Of a DNA stretch of 64,000 nt, positions 48,084 through 56,944 are shown one piece after another. The number at the start of each line of letters is the position of its first letter. Within the stretch, counting starts at the first letter, position 1. The stretch is from the NCBI RefSeq assembly GCF_010726085.1, contig NZ_AP022560.1, forward strand, positions 6,161,780 through 6,225,779. Direction: 5' to 3'. Both the position numbers and the translations under genes were made by a program. The DNA is from Mycolicibacterium moriokaense (lineage in GTDB: Bacteria; Actinomycetota; Actinomycetes; Mycobacteriales; Mycobacteriaceae). The notes under the pieces are model-generated. The model was not told the origin of the DNA and ran no database searches. It saw nothing but the letters and a program-made list of their open reading frames with translations.

Positions 48084-49832
48084 CTAGGGCACAGTAGGCG
48101 GCTGGAACGGGTTGTTCGGCACCTGAATCGGAATCGGCACCGGCACGAACGGCACCGTGAGGTAGCTCGTCGTCATGGTGGGCGTCGTCGTGGTGGTGGT
48201 CGTGGTCGTCGACGGCGACGTAGTGGTCGTGGTCGTCGTAGTCGTAGTGGTTGTCGTTGTAGTGGTTGTCGTCGTCGTTGTGGTCGGCGGTGTGGTGGTC
48301 GTCGGTTGGGTGGTGGTCACGTACGTCGTGACCGGCTCTTCGACGGTGGGCGGAGGGGGCGCCTCGTGGGTGACGGTGACGGTTTCCGGGGGTGGCGGCG
48401 CGACCGACACCGGCGGTTCGGCCGTGGGCGGCGGTGGTTCGACACTGGGCGGGGACGCCTGGACACTCGGCGGTTGCGCCGGGGTGGGGGTGCTGGGCGG
48501 AACCGGTTGTTTCGTACTGTCAGTAGCGCTGGTCAACGCAATCGCCACTCCGCCGACGGCGACCAACGCGACCGCAGCGGCGAGCCCGAACACCAGCTGG
48601 GGCAACCGCTGCCAGGTCCGGGGCTCCTTCACCGGCCCGGTCGTGGGCAGGTACTGGACCGGTTGCCGCATCGAAATCGCTTCGGCCTCATATGGATTCG
48701 CGCCGGTGTACGGGAGGGGCTCATCGGCGGCGGTGTCGTCCTGCGACCACGCCAGCGCAGTGCCCGTCTGCGTCGGCGGCGCATCGACGGCCGGCGCCGC
48801 GCTGGTGGCGGCCTCGGCAGCTGCGGGAGCGATCCCGGTTTGCGCCTCGGCCGCCGAGCCGTACGCGGCGAACAGCGCAGCACCCGCCGCGGCGTCGAGA
48901 CCCGGCTGAGGTGTGAGCACGATGGGTGCGGGGTGTTGCGAAAGGCGTTGGGTTATTGAGGGAATGCCCGCACCGCCACCAACGACAACCACGGCAGCGA
49001 TATCGGCCCAGCCGATTCTGTTGCGTTCCAACGTATCTTGCAGCGCGGCGAGTACACCGTCGAGCGGTGCCGAGATCAGCGACTCCAACTCAGTTCGCGT
49101 CACCGCCACCGTCGACCGGTGGCCGGGTAGTTCGGCGGTCACTTCGGTGGCCGATTCTGTGGACAGTCGCTCCTTCGCGGTGCGGCATTCCTCTCGCAGC
49201 TGCGCCAGCGACCCCACCGCCGCGGTGGCGGCCGGATCGATACCGCCCGTCGCCGCGATGCCGTTGACGATGTGGGCCAGCAGCGCCTGGTCGATCTGAT
49301 CACCGGAGAACTCGGTGTACCGGGTGGTCTCGTCGATCGGCTCGAACGATCTCCCGGCGTCCGCCAGGGTGATACTCGTCCCGCTGCCGCCGAAATCCAG
49401 GAGCGCGATCACACCCTGGGACGGCAGCCCCGGGTTGGTCTGCAGGGCCGTGAGCGACGCGACCGCATCGCTCACCAACCGTGCCGGCATACCGTTGGGA
49501 ACCAGGGTCGGATCGCTGCGCAGCGCGGTGCGCAGGCTGCGCTGGGTCGCCATGCCCCAGTGGGCGGGCACCGCGATCGCGATCTCGGACGCCGGCTCCG
49601 CGCCGCTCTCATCGACGATGTTGCCCAACGCCTCGACCAGGAGCCGGTCGGCCTGATGCGGCGAACCGTCCGGCGCGATCAACGGAACCGGGTCGCCGAC
49701 GCGCTCGACAAAGCCGTCCAAGACGGAACCGTCGGCGAAGGTCACCACCGAACGGCGTATCACGGGTTGATTGCCGACTCGCGCTGCGACCAAGTTCGTC
49801 GTCCCGATCGACAACCCCAACGGGTCGCTCAT
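48084..49832 (-). CDS. Membrane-anchored Hsp70-like protein with poly-Thr tail (Rv0312-like)
   Basis: Protein of 582 residues from the ATG at 49832. Head: LGLSIGTTNLVAARVG, DFGGSGTSITL (Asp146), VVVGGGAGIPSITQRL and AAGAALFAA. Single span at about 411-435 (LVFGLAAAVALVAVGGVAIA), then Pro- and Thr-rich tail with long Thr runs and a hydrophobic-Pro end (TVPFVPVPIPIQVP). About 50 percent of the head is visibly shared with the 1464-3269 protein, including VGDPVPL and AVPAHW. Synteny with SnoaL-like and L,D-transpeptidase-fold genes identifies it with Rv0312. Probably cytoplasmic ATPase head with wall-spanning tail. Confidence 0.87.
   Translation of the reverse strand: MSDPLGLSIGTTNLVAARVGNQPVIRRSVVTFADGSVLDGFVERVGDPVPLIAPDGSPHQADRLLVEALGNIVDESGAEPASEIAIAVPAHWGMATQRSLRTALRSDPTLVPNGMPARLVSDAVASLTALQTNPGLPSQGVIALLDFGGSGTSITLADAGRSFEPIDETTRYTEFSGDQIDQALLAHIVNGIAATGGIDPAATAAVGSLAQLREECRTAKERLSTESATEVTAELPGHRSTVAVTRTELESLISAPLDGVLAALQDTLERNRIGWADIAAVVVVGGGAGIPSITQRLSQHPAPIVLTPQPGLDAAAGAALFAAYGSAAEAQTGIAPAAAEAATSAAPAVDAPPTQTGTALAWSQDDTAADEPLPYTGANPYEAEAISMRQPVQYLPTTGPVKEPRTWQRLPQLVFGLAAAVALVAVGGVAIALTSATDSTKQPVPPSTPTPAQPPSVQASPPSVEPPPPTAEPPVSVAPPPPETVTVTHEAPPPPTVEEPVTTYVTTTQPTTTTPPTTTTTTTTTTTTTTTTTTTTTTSPSTTTTTTTTTPTMTTSYLTVPFVPVPIPIQVPNNPFQPPTVP
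48175..48330 (-). repeat. Poly-Thr microsatellite of the second Hsp70-like gene
   Basis: ACN codons in near-continuous series on the minus strand (seen as GTN on plus). Parallel to 3035-3230. Confidence 0.75.
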
Positions 49833-50017
49833 AACGGACCACACCCTAGCGGTCCGACCTGCTGATACTCGTTAGACACTCCGTGCCAACGGCGTTCCAC
49901 CATCACGGTTTTGGGCCGCTGCGAACAGCGCAGAATCCGCTAGGAATTCGCTGTGACGAAGACGTCCCCCCACGACCACCCGGAATCTCGGTGCGCCGCG
50001 GTAGCCGGTGTGCTGCA

Positions 50018-50485
50018 ATGGCGGCCATGGGTGACATCGACGACATCAAGCAAGTCAAGTACCGCTACCTTCGCGCGCTCGACACCAAGGACTGGGACGA
50101 GTTCGCCGACACGCTCACCGAGGATGTGGTGGGCCGATACGGCGAATCGATCGGTGAGGAGCACCACTTCACCAATCGCGATGAGCTGGTCGGCTTCATG
50201 CGCACCTCGCTCGGCCCGGAGATCATCACCGAGCATCGCGTCACCCACCCGGAGATCACCGTGGACGGCGATGAGGCGAAGGCGACCTGGTATCTGCAGG
50301 ACCGTGTGATCGCACCGGATTTCAATTTCATGCTGATCGGTGCGGGCTTCTACCACGATCGGTACCGGCGCACCGCCAACGGCTGGCGCATCAGCGAGAC
50401 CGGTTACGACCGAACCTACGACGCGTCGATGTCCACCGAGAATCTCAACTTCAAGGTGAAAGCGGGTCGGGCGATCAAACTTTGA
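50018..50485 (+). CDS. SnoaL-like (bile-acid dehydratase-type fold) protein
   Basis: Protein of 155 residues from ATG 50018 (MAAMGDIDDIKQVKYRYLRA); ATG 50027 is also possible. SnoaL/scytalone dehydratase fold: LDTKDWDEFADTLTEDVVGR, EIITEHRVTHPEITVDGDEA, WYLQDRVIAPDFNF and YHDRYRRTANGWRISETGYD. The Tyr/Asp/His residues of the dehydratase pocket are partly present. Positional match to Rv0310c. Substrate unknown. Convergent with the following gene, 3 bases apart. Confidence 0.8.
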   Translation: MAAMGDIDDIKQVKYRYLRALDTKDWDEFADTLTEDVVGRYGESIGEEHHFTNRDELVGFMRTSLGPEIITEHRVTHPEITVDGDEAKATWYLQDRVIAPDFNFMLIGAGFYHDRYRRTANGWRISETGYDRTYDASMSTENLNFKVKAGRAIKL

Positions 50486-50488
50486 GAT

Positions 50489-51142
50489 TCACTTCGAGAT
50501 CGCGATGAGTGCGCCCGGCTGAAGCCACCGCATGATCTCGACGAGCTTGGCGTCGTCGATGGCGACGCACCCCGCGGTCGGTCCGCCGTCGGTGGCGTGC
50601 AGGAAGAAGGCGCCGCCGTTGCCGGGGATGCGGGCCTTGTTGACGCCCATCACGACCGCGTGCACGTACTGCGGGATGTCGAGATTCTCGGTGCCGCTGG
50701 CCGGGTCGGTGTTGAACGGACACTGCGACTTCTCGCACACCTGCATGGTGTTGTAGGTCGGGCTCTTCATATCGCCGTCCCACCAGTGATTGGGGCCGAC
50801 CTGCACATAGGGCAGACCACCGCCGGGGTTGGGTGCCGTCCCGAATGCGAAGTCGAGAGTGAACACGCCCATCGGCGTCTTCATCTGGCCGTCATGGGTC
50901 TCCGGGGCCATGCCCGCGGCCCCGATGAACGCGGGAATACCTACCGCGACGGGGTGCCAGCCGGTGGCGTTGCGTTGATAGACATCCATCTTGGCGTTCG
51001 AACCGCCCACGCCCACAACCGATATGACCTGGGTGGCATTGCCGACGGAATGCGCGAACCACGGCGTCACCTGGGCCACGCTGACAGGTGCCGCGCCGAG
51101 CGACATCAGTGCCACACAAAGCAGGACAAGGAGCCGGCGCAC
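50489..51142 (-). CDS. Secreted L,D-transpeptidase-fold protein (Rv0309-like)
   Basis: Protein of 217 residues. Signal peptide MRRLLVLLCVALMSLGAAPV, cleavage near SVA-QV. The YkuD-type catalytic motif is at the C-terminal end: FFLHATDGGPTAGCVAIDDA, with His and the nucleophile Cys in T-x-G-C-V/I. MKTPMGVFTLDFAFG is also typical (TPxGxF). It lacks the Ig-like domains of the Ldt enzymes, so a role in peptidoglycan crosslink or wall protein modification is likely but unproved. Orthologue of Rv0309 by position and size. Confidence 0.85.
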   Translation of the reverse strand: MRRLLVLLCVALMSLGAAPVSVAQVTPWFAHSVGNATQVISVVGVGGSNAKMDVYQRNATGWHPVAVGIPAFIGAAGMAPETHDGQMKTPMGVFTLDFAFGTAPNPGGGLPYVQVGPNHWWDGDMKSPTYNTMQVCEKSQCPFNTDPASGTENLDIPQYVHAVVMGVNKARIPGNGGAFFLHATDGGPTAGCVAIDDAKLVEIMRWLQPGALIAISK

Positions 51143-51192
51143 CCGTACATGCTAGGTCGTGGCCGGGCCCCCATTGAGGAGGCCACGCGGCG

Positions 51193-51768
51193 TCACGCAC
51201 GGTCCGTCGGCATCGGGTAGGCCATGGCCACCAAACGGTAACGGCGGCCATCGGGATCGGTTTCGTCGTGATACCGCGCTGCGAGCGTCGCCAACTCCTT
51301 TGCGAACTCGGCCCGGTCCTCGGGTGAACGGAAGCGAATCGTCCTGTCGATCGACAGAGTCACCGGTCGGTTGTTCTTCGAACGCGCCGCACTCCACATT
51401 TCGCCGACCTCGCGTACGGCACGCGCCGACAGCGCGATGAGATAGCTCGCCGACAGGCGGCCCTCGCAGCGGCTCGGATCGGTGGCCACCCGCCCGAGGG
51501 CGCTCGGGGACACCACGTAGGAGGCCGCCGTCGCAACGAGGAGGCGCTCCTTGAGCCCACCCCATCGGCGCTCGCCCACGCCCATAACCAGGTGATGGTC
51601 TTCGAGTGCACGCAGGTGGTAGTTGACCTTCTGCCGGGAGATCCCCAGGCGCGACGCGAGGGCGGCCGCCGAAGCCGGTTCGGTCAGTTCGGCGAGCAGT
51701 CGGTTGCGGATCGGATCGAGGACACTGACCGCCGCGGCCGGATCGGTGATCACCTCGACGTCGAGCAT
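51193..51768 (-). CDS. ArsR-like winged-helix regulator
   Basis: Protein of 191 residues from the ATG at 51768 (MLDVEVITDPAAAVSVLDPI). Helix-turn-helix in RNRLLAELTEPASAAALASR, LGISRQKVNYHLRALEDHHL. The C-terminal 100 residues resemble the Polyketide_cyc/AHSA1-linked or lipid-responsive ArsR type (YRLVAMAYPMP). The perfect operator palindrome lies 17 bases upstream of its start and also in front of the divergent PAP2/diacylglycerol kinase-like gene, so it very likely controls both. Confidence 0.82.
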   Translation of the reverse strand: MLDVEVITDPAAAVSVLDPIRNRLLAELTEPASAAALASRLGISRQKVNYHLRALEDHHLVMGVGERRWGGLKERLLVATAASYVVSPSALGRVATDPSRCEGRLSASYLIALSARAVREVGEMWSAARSKNNRPVTLSIDRTIRFRSPEDRAEFAKELATLAARYHDETDPDGRRYRLVAMAYPMPTDRA

Positions 51769-51784
51769 GAGGTGATCGTGTCCC

Positions 51785-51804
51785 TTGACAAAATAATTTG
51801 TCAA
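51785..51804. promoter_or_regulatory. Operator palindrome for ArsR-like regulator
   Basis: TTGACAAA-N4-TTTGTCAA, perfect 8-base arms, AT-rich in a G+C-rich setting, centred in the 58-base gap between divergent starts. TTGACA could also be a -35 box for the rightward gene, so binding would block the polymerase. Confidence 0.75.
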
Positions 51805-51826
51805 TGCAGTGGGAAGATTAAGCGGC

Positions 51827-53317
51827 ATGGCCATCCTGCCCATTCGTCGGCATCGCGGTATCCGCCAGATCGGAGAGGGCCTCGGGACGCTCGACCGCGA
51901 GGTGTTCGACGCCATCGCCGACTCACCGAGTCCCCTGCTCGATGCCGTCATGCCGCGGCTGACCCGCGCTGCCGACCATTCGAAGCTGTGGTTCGCCATC
52001 GCCGCTGGGTTGGCGGCGTTCGGCGGCCCGTCGGCGCGGCGCGGCACGATGCGCGGCCTGGTCAGTCTGGGAGTGACCAGCCTGCTCACCAACCAGGTGG
52101 CCAAGCGGATATGGAAGCGACCACGACCCAACCGCTTCTCGGTGCCGTTGGCCCGGCAGACCCGGCGGACGCCCACCTCGAACTCGCTGCCGTCGGGTCA
52201 TTCCGCGAGCGGGGCCGCCTTCGCCGTCGGCGTCGGGTTGGAGAGTCCCCCGCTGGGGTTGGGCCTGGCGCTGTTGGCGGGTCTGGTCGGGATGTCGCGC
52301 ATCGCCACCGGGGCGCACTATCCGGGCGACGTGCTCGCGGGATTCGGCATCGGTGCCGGCGTCGCCGTGCTCAGCTCACGGATCGTCCCGCCGGTGGTGC
52401 CGACGCGGTTGCCGACCGCCGACCCACTGGTCGTCGACGCGCCGGAACGCCACGACGGTGCCGGTGTGATCCTCGTCGTCAACCCGGCGTCCGGGGGCGG
52501 GACAGGGGCCGATGTCATCGAACAGGTACGAGAGGCGTTGCCGCACACCGAGATTGTGGAACTGGATGAGGGTGACGACGTCGAGAAGGTGTTACGCACG
52601 GCCGCCGAGAAAGCTGAGGTGCTGGCGGTCGGCGGCGGCGACGGGACGGTGGCATGCGCGGCGGGTATCGCCGTCGAGGCGGGCGTCCCGCTGGCGGTCT
52701 TCCCGGGCGGCACGTTCAACCACTTCGCCAAGGACATCGGCTGCGAGACGGTGGCGAAGACGATCGAGTCGATCAAGAAGGGCGACGTGTCGTGTGTCGA
52801 TATCGCGTGCCTCAACGAAACCAACATGGTGATCAACACCGCGAGCATCGGCGCCTACCCGATGTTCGTCCAGACGCGGGAGAAGTTGGAGCACAAGATC
52901 GGTAAGCCGCTGGCGGGCATCTACGCGATGTTCCACACGCTGCGCCACGGCGAACCGGTGCGCATCCGCTACGACAACAAGTCGCTGCAGACGTCATTGT
53001 TCTTCCTCGGCAATTCCGTTTATCTGCCTTCGGGATTCGCGCCGTCGCGGCGGGACCGGATGGATGACGGCCTGCTGGACGTCCGGATTCTCGAGACGGG
53101 TCGCCGGATGGCCCGGATGCGGATCCTGGTGGCGCTGGCATTGGGAAGGTTGACGCGCAGCCCGCTGTACCACGAGATGCGCGTTCCGGAGTTCTCGTTC
53201 ACCGCCCTCGACGGCCCGACGATGCTGGCTCACGACGGTGAGCTCGGGGACGAGGTCACCGAAGCCACGTTCAGCGTGCAGTATCGAGCGCTTGCGGTGT
53301 ATCGGCCGCTGCCGTGA
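51827..53317 (+). CDS. PAP2 phosphatase fused to diacylglycerol/sphingosine kinase-like domain
   Basis: Protein of 496 residues from ATG 51827; GTG 51809 is an alternative. N-terminal PAP2 with the three motifs KRPRPNRFS-like (KRIWKRPRPNRF), PSGHSASGAAFA and SRIATGAHYPGDVLAG. From about residue 205 a diacylglycerol kinase catalytic domain: VILVVNPASGGGTGADV, VLAVGGGDGTVACAAG, PLAVFPGGTFNHFAKDIG. The PAP2 half could dephosphorylate what the kinase half phosphorylates, or serve bactoprenyl/lipid recycling. The PAP2 part corresponds to Rv0308. Convergent overlap of 47 bases with the next gene. Confidence 0.87.
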   Translation: MAILPIRRHRGIRQIGEGLGTLDREVFDAIADSPSPLLDAVMPRLTRAADHSKLWFAIAAGLAAFGGPSARRGTMRGLVSLGVTSLLTNQVAKRIWKRPRPNRFSVPLARQTRRTPTSNSLPSGHSASGAAFAVGVGLESPPLGLGLALLAGLVGMSRIATGAHYPGDVLAGFGIGAGVAVLSSRIVPPVVPTRLPTADPLVVDAPERHDGAGVILVVNPASGGGTGADVIEQVREALPHTEIVELDEGDDVEKVLRTAAEKAEVLAVGGGDGTVACAAGIAVEAGVPLAVFPGGTFNHFAKDIGCETVAKTIESIKKGDVSCVDIACLNETNMVINTASIGAYPMFVQTREKLEHKIGKPLAGIYAMFHTLRHGEPVRIRYDNKSLQTSLFFLGNSVYLPSGFAPSRRDRMDDGLLDVRILETGRRMARMRILVALALGRLTRSPLYHEMRVPEFSFTALDGPTMLAHDGELGDEVTEATFSVQYRALAVYRPLP

Positions 53318-53942
53318 CCGGGGGCCGCGGCGGCAGGATCAGTAGGCAGCACACGAAAAAGGCGTAACCCAAAGCCCATCCGGCGATGACGTCGGAGGGA
53401 TGGTGCACGTTGAGCACGACGCGACCGATCCCGATGAAGACGACGATCAACGCGCCCAGAGCGACCAGCCACCCCCTCAGCGGCGGCCGGACGAAGGGCC
53501 AGATGATCGTCATCAACGCGAGCACGGCGACCAGCACGCCGAGCGCGTGCCCTGACGGAAACGACATCGACTGCGCGTGCACCAGCGCCGTCGCGGGCCT
53601 GGGTCGGCCGACGATGTACTTCGCGAGCTCGATCAGCGGTCCCGACAACCCCGCGGTGAGCGCCAGGAACCCGGCCAGCCGCAGATTGCGGCGCCACAAC
53701 GCCACCACGACTATGACGAGTCCGACCAGTCGGAAGGCGGCCGGTCCCAGCACGGTGCAGAAGACGTCCCAGCCGGTAACCCAACCTGGATGTATGACGC
53801 CGTAGTCATGCGCGAGGTCCAGCGCCGCCGAGTCCATGGCGGTCAACCACTTCCACTGCGACACATAGGCGATCCACATCAACACATAGACACCGAGTGC
53901 CGCCACCGCGGTCCCGATGAGCCAACGTGTCCTGGATGCCAT
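53271..53942 (-). CDS. PAP2-family membrane phosphatase
   Basis: Protein of 223 residues with six hydrophobic spans. PAP2 motifs: KYIVGRPRPATALV (KxxxxxxRP), SMSFPSGHALGVLVA (PSGH) and GRVVLNVHHPSDVIAGW (SRxxxxxHxxxD). The active site would face the outer side. Substrate is probably undecaprenyl or phosphatidyl phosphate. The 3' end overlaps the PAP2-kinase gene by 47 bases on the opposite strand, so two PAP2 genes lie tail to tail. Confidence 0.88.
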   Translation of the reverse strand: MASRTRWLIGTAVAALGVYVLMWIAYVSQWKWLTAMDSAALDLAHDYGVIHPGWVTGWDVFCTVLGPAAFRLVGLVIVVVALWRRNLRLAGFLALTAGLSGPLIELAKYIVGRPRPATALVHAQSMSFPSGHALGVLVAVLALMTIIWPFVRPPLRGWLVALGALIVVFIGIGRVVLNVHHPSDVIAGWALGYAFFVCCLLILPPRPPVTAAADTPQALDTAR

Positions 53943-54044
53943 ATGAATAGCTCTACCAGCCGTCGCCGCTGACCGTCAGGGTGACTGAGCTTGCCACCGA
54001 AGTTCCACCCTCGACACCCGCCACAGCTGGGCTACATTGCCTGT

Positions 54045-54527
54045 ATGGCGGTGTTCCTGCGCAAGCTCCTGCGCATCGGCGGGCTGCCCGACGAACTGCG
54101 CACCGACGTCGAGGCCGAAGGCATCATCTACCTCGCCGAGTACGTGCCCGTGACGCGGCGGTTCAGCGGCAGGATCCCGGGCAAGCGCGCACACGGCAAC
54201 GTGGCGAGCTACGTGGGTTCGTTGGTGCTGACCAATCAACGGGTACTCGCCACCCTGTCGACGGTGCCCAAGCTGGCCGGTCGCACCATCGATCAACGTT
54301 GGGACGCAGAGCAATCCGGCGCGGCGACGGCCGATTTGGCTGAAAGCGGCCTGCACATCGAGGTCAATATCAATGCCGTGGACACTCGATTCGATGGTCA
54401 GCTCTCATTGCAGTACAAGACGGCGATTCCGTCCGAGGTGCTGACGCGCGTCCCGCGACGGTCGCTTGCCTTCGATGTCCCGCCCGAGTATGTGTTCCGC
54501 GCGGTCGGAGTGCCCTACGACCCATAA
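54045..54527 (+). CDS. Conserved hypothetical protein, PH-like
   Basis: Protein of 160 residues from ATG 54045 (MAVFLRKLLRIGGLPDELRT). A mostly beta protein: EGIIYLAEYVPVTRRFSGRI, SLVLTNQRVLATLSTVP, LHIEVNINAVDTRFDGQLSL. The LTNQRVL turn is common in bacterial PH-like domains (bPH). No signal peptide or membrane span. Function unknown; single-gene unit. Confidence 0.68.
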   Translation: MAVFLRKLLRIGGLPDELRTDVEAEGIIYLAEYVPVTRRFSGRIPGKRAHGNVASYVGSLVLTNQRVLATLSTVPKLAGRTIDQRWDAEQSGAATADLAESGLHIEVNINAVDTRFDGQLSLQYKTAIPSEVLTRVPRRSLAFDVPPEYVFRAVGVPYDP

Positions 54528-54700
54528 GGGCCGCGATACGCATACTTCTACCTCGAGCGGGTATCGTCGGCCCGAAACCGCAGCTCAACCCGGTCCGTGG
54601 AAGAACCGCCCACTCGGGATATGTTGCTTGCGATGAGTCAAAAGGTTGCGGGATGTGCACCGTGCCTGTTCCGTGGTTCGACGATGCGGAAGGACCCTGA

Positions 54701-56074
54701 GTGACAGAACCGAGACGAGACAACCTGCTCATCGTGCACTGGCACGACCTCGGCCGGTATCTCGGCGTATACGGACACGACGACGTCTCCAGCCCGCGGC
54801 TCGACCAGCTTGCCGCCGAGGGCATCCTGTTCACCCATGCACACGCCACCGCACCGCTGTGCTCGCCGTCGCGCGGCTCTCTGTTCACGGGGCGATACCC
54901 GCAGAGCAACGGCCTGGTGGGGTTGGCGCACCACGGCTGGGAGTACCGGGCAGGCACCCGCACCCTCCCCCACCTGCTGTCCGAATCCGGCTGGTACACC
55001 GCACTATTCGGGATGCAGCACGAGACGTCTTATCCGCCGAAGCTGGGGTTCGACGAGTTCGACGTGTCGAACTCCTATTGCGAATACGTCGTCGAACAGG
55101 CCACGGGGTGGCTGACCGATCCGCCGTCGCAGCCGTTCCTGCTCACCGCCGGATTCTTCGAGACCCACCGTCCGTATCCGCGCGAACGCTACGAACCCGC
55201 CGACGCCTTCGGTGTGACGGTCCCCGACTACCTGCCCGACACCCCCGACATCCGGCAGGACCTCGCCGAGTTCTACGGCGCCATCTCGGTCGCCGACGCC
55301 GCCGTCGGCCGACTGCTGGACACCCTCGCGCAGACCGGGCTCGACCGCACCACCTGGGTGGTCTTCATGACCGATCACGGGCCGGCGTTGCCCCGCGCGA
55401 AGTCCACGCTCTATGACGCAGGCACGGGGATCGCGATGATCGTGCGCCCGCCGCGGGCCCTGTCGACCGCGCCGCGTGTCTACGACGAGCTGTTCAGCGG
55501 GGTGGACCTGGTGCCCACGCTGCTCGACCTTCTCGGTGTCGACATCCCCGCGGACGTCGAGGGCATCTCGCACGCCGACAACCTGCGTGGTGCGCAGACC
55601 GTGCCGGCTCGCACCGAGGTCTACACCATGAAGACGTACCACGACTCGTTCGACCCGATCCGCGCCGTGCGCACCAAGGAATACAGCTACATCGAGAACT
55701 ACGCCGCACGGCCACTTCTCGACCTGCCCTGGGACATCGCCGAAAGCGCGCCGGGTCAGGTTGTTGCGCCACTCGCCCAGGCGCTCCGTCCCGAACGCGA
55801 ACTCTACGACCTCACCGAGGACCCCACCGAGTCCCGCAACCTGCTCGCCTCAGAGACCTCCGACAAGGCTGAGGCCATCGCCAAGGACCTCGCCCTGCTG
55901 CTCCACGACTGGCGGCAGCAGACGAACGACGTCATCCCGTCGGACTTCGCAGGCACTCGGATCGCGGAGCGCTACACCGAAACTTATTTGCGTATTCACG
56001 GGCTTTCACTCACCAGCCGCTCGGCCATCGCGTCCGAACGTGGCATCGAGGACGCGCCGATTTCCGGACAATAG
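54701..56074 (+). CDS. Type I sulfatase
   Basis: Protein of 457 residues; GTG 54701 has GAAGGA 7 bases upstream. The formylglycine signature LCSPSRGSLFTGRYP (Cys converted to formylglycine by FGE) is intact. Metal and sulfate ligands are HWHDLGRYLG, FMTDHGPALPRAK and an Asp/His set typical of heparan/arylsulfatases. No signal peptide, so it should act in the cytoplasm. Positional orthologue of Rv0296c. Sits 66 bases before stf0 and in the same direction as the sulfate activation genes. Confidence 0.9.
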   Translation: MTEPRRDNLLIVHWHDLGRYLGVYGHDDVSSPRLDQLAAEGILFTHAHATAPLCSPSRGSLFTGRYPQSNGLVGLAHHGWEYRAGTRTLPHLLSESGWYTALFGMQHETSYPPKLGFDEFDVSNSYCEYVVEQATGWLTDPPSQPFLLTAGFFETHRPYPRERYEPADAFGVTVPDYLPDTPDIRQDLAEFYGAISVADAAVGRLLDTLAQTGLDRTTWVVFMTDHGPALPRAKSTLYDAGTGIAMIVRPPRALSTAPRVYDELFSGVDLVPTLLDLLGVDIPADVEGISHADNLRGAQTVPARTEVYTMKTYHDSFDPIRAVRTKEYSYIENYAARPLLDLPWDIAESAPGQVVAPLAQALRPERELYDLTEDPTESRNLLASETSDKAEAIAKDLALLLHDWRQQTNDVIPSDFAGTRIAERYTETYLRIHGLSLTSRSAIASERGIEDAPISGQ

Positions 56075-56140
56075 TTTTCGTCACGGTGATTGTTATGGCC
56101 TGGTGTGCCAGGCATTTTGAAGGCAGTTAGGCTCACGCGC

Positions 56141-56944
56141 ATGCCAGCCCATCCGACTGCCTATCTCGTGCTCGCGTCGCAACGAAGCGGCAGCACGCTG
56201 TTGGTCGAATCGCTGCGGGCGACCGGTGTGGCGGGTGAGCCGCAGGAGTTCTTTCAGTACCTTCCGACCACCAGTCAGTCGCCCCAGCCGCGGCAGTGGT
56301 TCGAGGGCGTCGAGGACGAGTCGATCCTGCGACTGCTCGATCCGCTGGACGAAGGCAAGCCGGATCTCGCACCCCCGGAGATCTGGCGGGACTACATCCG
56401 GACGGTCGGCCGCACCCCCAACGGAGTCTGGGGCGGCAAGCTGATGTGGAACCAGACCCCGCTGCTGTTGCAGCGGGCCGCGGGACTGCCGGACCGGTCG
56501 GGTGAGGGCCTGCTGTCCGCGATCCGCGACGTCATCGGCAGCGATCCGGTTCTCATCCACGTCTACCGCCCAGACGTTGTCTCCCAGGCAGTTTCGTTCT
56601 GGCGGGCGGTGCAGACCCGGGTCTGGCGTGGGCGGCCCGACCCGACTCGCGACTCGCGTGCCGAATATCACGCAGGTGCCATCGCGCACGTGATCAAGAT
56701 GCTGCGCGCACAGGAGGAGGGCTGGCGCAACTGGTTCGCCGAGGAGAACGTCAAGCCGATGGAGATCTCCTATCCGGTGTTGTGGCGCAACCTCACTCAG
56801 ATCGTCGGCGACACACTCGACGCGATCGGGCAGGACCGACGATTGGCGCCCGCACCCGTGCTGGAACGCCAGGCCGATCAGCGCTCCGACGAATGGGTGG
56901 ACCGGTACCGCGCTGACGCGGAGCGCGAGGGCCTGCCGACATGA
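56141..56944 (+). CDS. stf0: Stf0 trehalose 2-sulfotransferase
   Basis: Protein of 267 residues from ATG 56141, the length of Stf0 and Rv0295c. PAPS 5'-phosphosulfate loop [20 protein letters not shown], followed by [12 protein letters not shown], which carries the trehalose-contact Glu, and [20 protein letters not shown] for the 3'-phosphate. Stf0 transfers sulfate to the 2-position of trehalose, the first step in sulfolipid-type glycolipids. Stop overlaps the cysD start (ATGA), so PAPS supply and use are translationally linked. Confidence 0.9.
   Translation: MPAHPTAYLVLASQRSGSTLLVESLRATGVAGEPQEFFQYLPTTSQSPQPRQWFEGVEDESILRLLDPLDEGKPDLAPPEIWRDYIRTVGRTPNGVWGGKLMWNQTPLLLQRAAGLPDRSGEGLLSAIRDVIGSDPVLIHVYRPDVVSQAVSFWRAVQTRVWRGRPDPTRDSRAEYHAGAIAHVIKMLRAQEEGWRNWFAEENVKPMEISYPVLWRNLTQIVGDTLDAIGQDRRLAPAPVLERQADQRSDEWVDRYRADAEREGLPT

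Noticed and set aside
48175..48909. Open frame encoding poly-Val opposite the Hsp70-like gene
   Set aside because: Complement of the ACN repeat; the Hsp70 head in the other strand is clearly the coding one.
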